Assembly: GCA_039029935.1 (NCBI GenBank)
Contig: JBCCFC010000672.1
Location: 1 to 7,473 of the forward strand
Length of the DNA stretch: 7,473 nt
DNA from: G039029935 sp039029935
GTDB taxonomy: Bacteria; Chloroflexota; Anaerolineae; Caldilineales; Caldilineaceae
Reading direction: 5' to 3'
The notes under the pieces are model-generated. The model saw nothing but the letters and a program-made list of their open reading frames with translations, had not been told where the DNA came from and searched no databases. Positions 5,079 to 7,473 of this stretch are shown here, piece by piece. Within the stretch, counting starts at the first letter, position 1; every line of letters begins with the position of its first letter. Both the position numbers and the translations under genes were made by a program.

Positions 5079-6041
5079 TTAGGCACGCACCTTGTCCGCA
5101 ACCGTTCCAACCAATGTTAAATACTCCACGTCTCGCCCACCAATGATGAACACGGTAGATTCATCACCCGCATCTAACTCAAAGCGGATTTCAAAATGCC
5201 ACCCTGCGGTCTCAAAGATGCCATTTGGGCGCGGCACAAGGGTGGTCCTTGTCTCCAAAAAGAGATCGATGGTCAATTTGCCATCCTCATACAGGACGGT
5301 AAAGACCTTATCGCTCTGGCGGTCCTTGTACGAGCCGACAAGTTTTATCGCCTCTGACTGAGATAGACGTGGCTCAGGAACAAAGGGTAGTGCAAGACAA
5401 TCCATGACTTGGCGATCATAGTCAGGCCACTGCCCAGCCGCGTTATCAATTTTGCACTTGTGGATGTGGTAGCGTTCATAGAGTTCGTCGGTGAGGGACA
5501 CAAATTCACGCCAAAACTTCGCCATACCATCATAGCCTGTCCACCCACGGTGTTTGGCAATTGCAGTGTCTGTTGCATAGTCAATGACATAATCGCGGAA
5601 TCCCACCCCTCGTCGGTCAAAGTTTCGTACAAGCGCGGCATCGACATCTTCCTGCGCCAGATAGACCAACGTCGGGTTGAGCGGTGCTAATAGCGTTTGC
5701 ATCTCATCCGCATAGCCAAGAATGTCCTCCCTGTCCCAATCTAGTGCAAACAGCCACTCAAACACATTGTTAAAGAGGCAAGCCTCGACAACACTGACCT
5801 GATTGGATTGCGCAACGTGTTCTACATACGTAGCCCATTGCCTGCGCATATACACAGCATATCCCTCTGCTCCCGGATCATCCTCGATGCCCAGTGGGTG
5901 TGGCAACTCGCCCTCGTGGACCCACGTGGCAGGGATGCCATTGTGTGCCAGTTGACGCGCAATCGTATGCGCCATGATCGACTTGCCCGAACCCGTCAAC
6001 CCCTCAACCAAAATTAATTTACTTCCCACATAGCTGTTCAT
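5079..6041 (-). CDS. P-loop kinase-like protein with an extra C-terminal domain
   Basis: A 320-aa cytoplasmic protein. Residues about 9-21 (LILVEGLTGSGKS) are a beta-strand and Walker A loop of the nucleoside/small-molecule kinase type. HEGELPHP follows at 42-49, then the hydrophobic strand and acidic residue VSVVEACLFNN at 82-92 (Walker B-like) and the strand PTLVYLAQED at 123-132. This resembles uncharacterised P-loop kinases distantly related to thymidylate kinase; the phosphate acceptor cannot be told. Residues about 222-320 form a separate, beta-rich domain (LVGSYKD, VLYEDGKLTIDLF, TTLVPRPNGIFE) reminiscent of the DUF3471-type domains often attached to serine hydrolases, though this likeness is by eye. 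ATG is at 6041, with a weak AAGG about 7 nt upstream. It lies 27 bp behind the ATPase gene on the same strand and is probably translated from one mRNA with it. Confidence 0.75.
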   Translation of the reverse strand: MNSYVGSKLILVEGLTGSGKSIMAHTIARQLAHNGIPATWVHEGELPHPLGIEDDPGAEGYAVYMRRQWATYVEHVAQSNQVSVVEACLFNNVFEWLFALDWDREDILGYADEMQTLLAPLNPTLVYLAQEDVDAALVRNFDRRGVGFRDYVIDYATDTAIAKHRGWTGYDGMAKFWREFVSLTDELYERYHIHKCKIDNAAGQWPDYDRQVMDCLALPFVPEPRLSQSEAIKLVGSYKDRQSDKVFTVLYEDGKLTIDLFLETRTTLVPRPNGIFETAGWHFEIRFELDAGDESTVFIIGGRDVEYLTLVGTVADKVRA

Positions 6042-6068
6042 AGTTTACCTTACCACCGTAGCCACTCT

Positions 6069-7473
6069 TCATCCCGTTGTCACAAACACCGAATACACCG
6101 TCACACCTGTTGTGGCATCCTGATATGTTGCCTCCAACTCAGCCCGCTGCTCATCATTCATCGTCTCAATAAAGGTAATCAACCATGCCTCTGACAAGTT
6201 CAACGTCTGCCCATAGTTCGCCGCCTGTTGCAGGGATGCTTGGTGTTCTCGGCGGTTGATAAAGCTCTTCACCTCAAGCGGATAGGTACTGTTTGCGTAG
6301 GAAATCACCAAATCAATTTTTCCATTCCCCGTTGGAAACTCAGGGATGACCGAGCCTTCATCACGCAGGAATTGCACGAGATACATATAGAGAGCAAAGT
6401 GATAGACCGCCTCAAAAATATGTTCATCAGTTTTGCGACGCGGCGCATCTTTTAAAAGCCAGTGCCGATTTTTGTCTAGGTATTGCTCAAAGAGTCGAAT
6501 GATATTGGGGATATTTAACTGTGTATTGGTCATGATGGTGGATACATCAATGTGGGGATCATAGAGCCGTTTTAGGTTATTAAAGAGTTGGTGCGAAAAA
6601 TAGTTAAAGAGCCGTTTTTGGGTAAATGGATTTGGGAATTTTAGATATTGTTGATAGACACCCATTTTGTTGTGCGTCTCTTCATAACTGACCACGCCAT
6701 TCATGTACAAATAGTTGGTCACGGGATCATCATAACGAAAAGTTAATTTAGACCCAACCTGGAACATCTCCAAAATGACGGGGGTATAGCGTTCTTGTTT
6801 GGCCTTCGAGACAATATTCAAGATGTTGTTGTTGGGTTCCACGTTGATGGCTCTCGAATAGACATACTCAAAATCATCCAGCGTAATTGAGCCATCGTGA
6901 CGGTTATGGACCTCGGTCAACATCTCGCCAAACCAGCAGGTCAGTCCAGGCTGACCTTTCATTTCATCATAAATACGGTCAATCACGGCTGGCTCGATTG
7001 ACTGCTCACTCTCATGCTGATAATCGGCAAAAATCTGTACCACTTCGTCTTTGCTCAAGTTGGGGATATGGACACTCCGTTGGATGTTGAAGGGTGACCC
7101 TTTTACATTCTCAATGCCCAACACACTGCGCACACCAATCAAGGCCAAGCCATGTAACAGCACATCATTTTCATCCGTCTCCATCTGTTCAGCATCGATG
7201 CGTGATAGATACATGTCACGGAATTCATTTGCAAAACGATTGATGAACTCATCGTGCAATGAGTCAAATTCATCAATGACCAAAACGACAGGTTTTGAGA
7301 AGTAGTCATTTGTAAAAAGAGACGAAATCTCACCCCATTTTTGAATGAACGGGAAATCACGTTTAAACCACTTTCTTAATCGACCAACGAAGAGGTCTAA
7401 TACATCTTGGTCCTCTGTCAGCGTCTCGGACGACTGTAGACTAATCACACCCACTTCGTATTCCCCCAAAGCC
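6069..7473 (-). CDS. AAA-type ATPase with C-terminal PD-(D/E)XK-like domain, 5' end missing
   Basis: At least 467 residues are visible; the frame is open to the window edge. The first possible start inside (TTG at 7469-7467) is almost certainly internal, since the Walker A loop expected upstream is not in view. Numbered from that TTG, VVLVIDEFDSLHDE (61-74) is a clear Walker B, LALIGVRSV (108-116) fits sensor 1, and SPFNIQRSVHIPNLSKDEV (125-143) with GQPGLTCWFGEML (172-184) matches the lid of AAA_35-like STAND-related ATPases. The C-terminus shows GKIDLVI with D386 and YPLEVK with E399 and K401, then QQAANYGQ, a PD-(D/E)XK nuclease-like core. Such fusions are common in bacteria and mostly of unknown function; a DNA-processing or defence role is possible but not shown. 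It is followed after 27 bp by the P-loop gene. Confidence 0.8.
   Translation of the reverse strand, partial: ALGEYEVGVISLQSSETLTEDQDVLDLFVGRLRKWFKRDFPFIQKWGEISSLFTNDYFSKPVVLVIDEFDSLHDEFINRFANEFRDMYLSRIDAEQMETDENDVLLHGLALIGVRSVLGIENVKGSPFNIQRSVHIPNLSKDEVVQIFADYQHESEQSIEPAVIDRIYDEMKGQPGLTCWFGEMLTEVHNRHDGSITLDDFEYVYSRAINVEPNNNILNIVSKAKQERYTPVILEMFQVGSKLTFRYDDPVTNYLYMNGVVSYEETHNKMGVYQQYLKFPNPFTQKRLFNYFSHQLFNNLKRLYDPHIDVSTIMTNTQLNIPNIIRLFEQYLDKNRHWLLKDAPRRKTDEHIFEAVYHFALYMYLVQFLRDEGSVIPEFPTGNGKIDLVISYANSTYPLEVKSFINRREHQASLQQAANYGQTLNLSEAWLITFIETMNDEQRAELEATYQDATTGVTVYSVFVTTG

Noticed and set aside
7467..7469. TTG as the start of the ATPase
   Set aside because: The frame stays open to the window edge and the expected Walker A region is missing, so this codon is internal and the gene is partial.

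Overview
The window is a piece of a bacterial chromosome of moderate GC, with an AT-rich patch in about the first 300 bases. Gene content (two ArsR-type regulators with a DUF2087 tail, two serine hydrolases of the beta-lactamase/S12 group, an AAA-type ATPase with a PD-(D/E)XK-like end, a ribose-type ABC permease remnant) together with short palindromic and micro-tandem repeats suggests a Chloroflexota-like or similar environmental bacterium. That assignment is an inference and is weak; no rRNA or other marker is present.

Layout. Bases 1-62 hold the start of a gene read leftward and cut by the window edge. Bases 63-422 carry no gene but look like a divergent control region: two outward-facing sigma70-like promoters (minus at 108-136, plus at 170-198), a palindrome next to each -10 box, three direct copies of CTAAATAGA at an exact 16-bp step, and a leader (303-418) able to form two competing helices, one of which covers the Shine-Dalgarno sequence of the next gene. 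Then four plus-strand genes follow as two regulator/hydrolase pairs: 423-1034 (ArsR-DUF2087), 1253-2749 (serine hydrolase), 2855-3466 (paralogous ArsR-DUF2087, also 203 aa), 3509-4705 (a different serine hydrolase). The 1035-1252 gap is rich in hairpins. A 60-bp leader segment is duplicated upstream of the first hydrolase and of the second regulator.

From 4706 the orientation flips. A decayed N-terminal half of a sugar ABC permease (about 4711-5068, minus) lies between the second hydrolase and two minus-strand genes that probably form an operon: an AAA-type ATPase with a nuclease-like C-terminus (6069-7473, 5' end outside the window) and a P-loop kinase-like protein with an extra C-terminal domain (5079-6041), 27 bp apart.

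Working view: the ArsR-DUF2087 proteins probably control the hydrolase next to them and perhaps themselves. The substrates of the hydrolases, the signals for the regulators and the job of the minus-strand pair cannot be read from sequence. The most unusual material is non-coding: the two-state leader before the first regulator, the 16-bp-phased operator-like array, the folded 1045-1154 segment, and repeat sequence that has entered coding regions (an in-frame palindrome in the second hydrolase and an 8-bp tandem array that supplies the second regulator's stop codon).
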